From: Portunus trituberculatus
Taxonomy: Eukaryota; Arthropoda; Malacostraca; Decapoda; Portunidae
Length of the DNA stretch: 64,000 nt
NCBI RefSeq assembly: GCF_017591435.1
Contig: NC_059286.1
Location: forward strand, 6,471,682 to 6,535,681
Reading direction: 5' to 3'
Made by a program: the position numbers and the translations under genes
Notes under the pieces: generated by a model
What the model was told of the DNA's origin: nothing
Seen by the model: the letters and a program-made list of their open reading frames with translations, nothing else
The model's database searches: none
Part shown: in pieces, positions 63,361-64,000 of the stretch
Layout of the letters: each line of letters begins with the position of its first letter
Numbering within the stretch: the stretch's first letter is position 1

Positions 63361-64000
63361 GAGGGAGTCGATCATTCTACAGCCCCGCCTCCATCTTGGA
63401 TATGCTTACCCCAACCTACCTGCCCAGCCATAATCCAGGACTATTTTCCTTAATTCCTGGTCAGTTTATTTGGGCTGAATAGTAAGATATAATGCTTTTT
63501 ACAATTATTTCCTTAGGTTTAAAGTGTTTTCCGTAGGTGTGTGGGGCGCAGCATGTTATTTTGGGTGTAGTTTTTGTGTTAAATAAGGACGTTTTTTGGC
63601 GCCAAATTTTCAGGACCGTCAAGGGAAATTTTTTGTTTGAGCCAGTATCAGGTGGTTATTGTTTTCAAAAAATAGTAGACGTGTTTTAAAGTGTTTCGCT
63701 TTCATGGTCAATGGAATTAATGAAAAGTAGAATTAGTTTCTACCGGTGTTAATGTTCCAATAATATTTTTGTTGGCATCCCTGTGAATTATTTATTTCTA
63801 TATCTACCTCACTCTAAAGTGTTGAAGAAGACTGTTCATATCTTTCATAGCGTGTTTCGTTCCTTTGAAGTGAGAATGGGCGGACATTTCATAGTTTTTT
63901 GAGGGAGGTCAAGGTTCCAATAATTTAATTATAGTTCTTTTGAAAAATCCTTAAGATTACTGGGGTTTGGAATCTCTTGATATTTTTGGTGTCAGTTAAA

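Overview
This is eukaryotic nuclear DNA, most likely from an arthropod and probably a decapod crustacean (crab-like). The evidence is GT-AG introns with phase-consistent exons, CAAAATG-type start contexts, degenerate TTAGG/CCTAA tracts (the arthropod telomere motif), a tRNA-derived SINE with a (CA)n tail, and extreme dinucleotide microsatellite density. The decapod placement is inference; no species marker is visible.

Two conserved genes can be assembled, and they converge. On the + strand, ten exons from 8651 to 17668 encode a DRC3/LRRC48-type protein (leucine-rich repeats followed by a coiled coil), a nexin-dynein regulatory complex subunit of motile cilia; its N-terminal ~60 residues were not found. 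On the - strand, 27 exons from 47648 to 20982 give a complete 1378-residue phosphatidylinositol-type phospholipase D (PX, PH, two HKD motifs, conserved C-terminal tail). Every exon junction of both models keeps frame. The 3.3 kb between the stop codons carries no recognisable gene. A compact GC-rich ORF with a signal peptide (11655-11996) lies inside DRC3 intron 3. A strong ATG plus splice donor at 62796-62831 may be the first coding exon of a + strand gene leaving the window.

The rest is repeats. I recognise an eight-copy TTAA-flanked piggyBac-like MITE, a long-TIR MITE family, two TA-flanked pogo/Tigger-like elements, a frameshifted CR1/jockey-like LINE (51658-55022) with a second 3' fragment, about ten 3' tails of another LINE, three tRNA-derived SINE families, and a dozen or more local tandem arrays of 60-600 bp units. 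Layout: 0-3 kb microsatellites and arrays; 3.6-5.3 kb GC-rich tandem island; 5.4-8.6 kb repeats; 8.6-17.7 kb DRC3; 21-47.6 kb Pld; 48-51 kb trinucleotide repeats and arrays; 51-57 kb LINE and SINE cluster; 57.5-58.6 kb telomere-like tracts; 58.6-64 kb mostly featureless, with local duplications.

The most notable observations are tandem arrays built from Pld exon edges (donor copies at 23.1-23.4 kb, acceptor copies at 38.4-38.9 kb and 34.0 kb), a DRC3 exon bracketed by complementary (CT)n and (GA)n, an axonemal gene in a probable decapod, the nested secreted ORF, and a MITE caught inserted at a TTAA whose empty form is present in a sister repeat.
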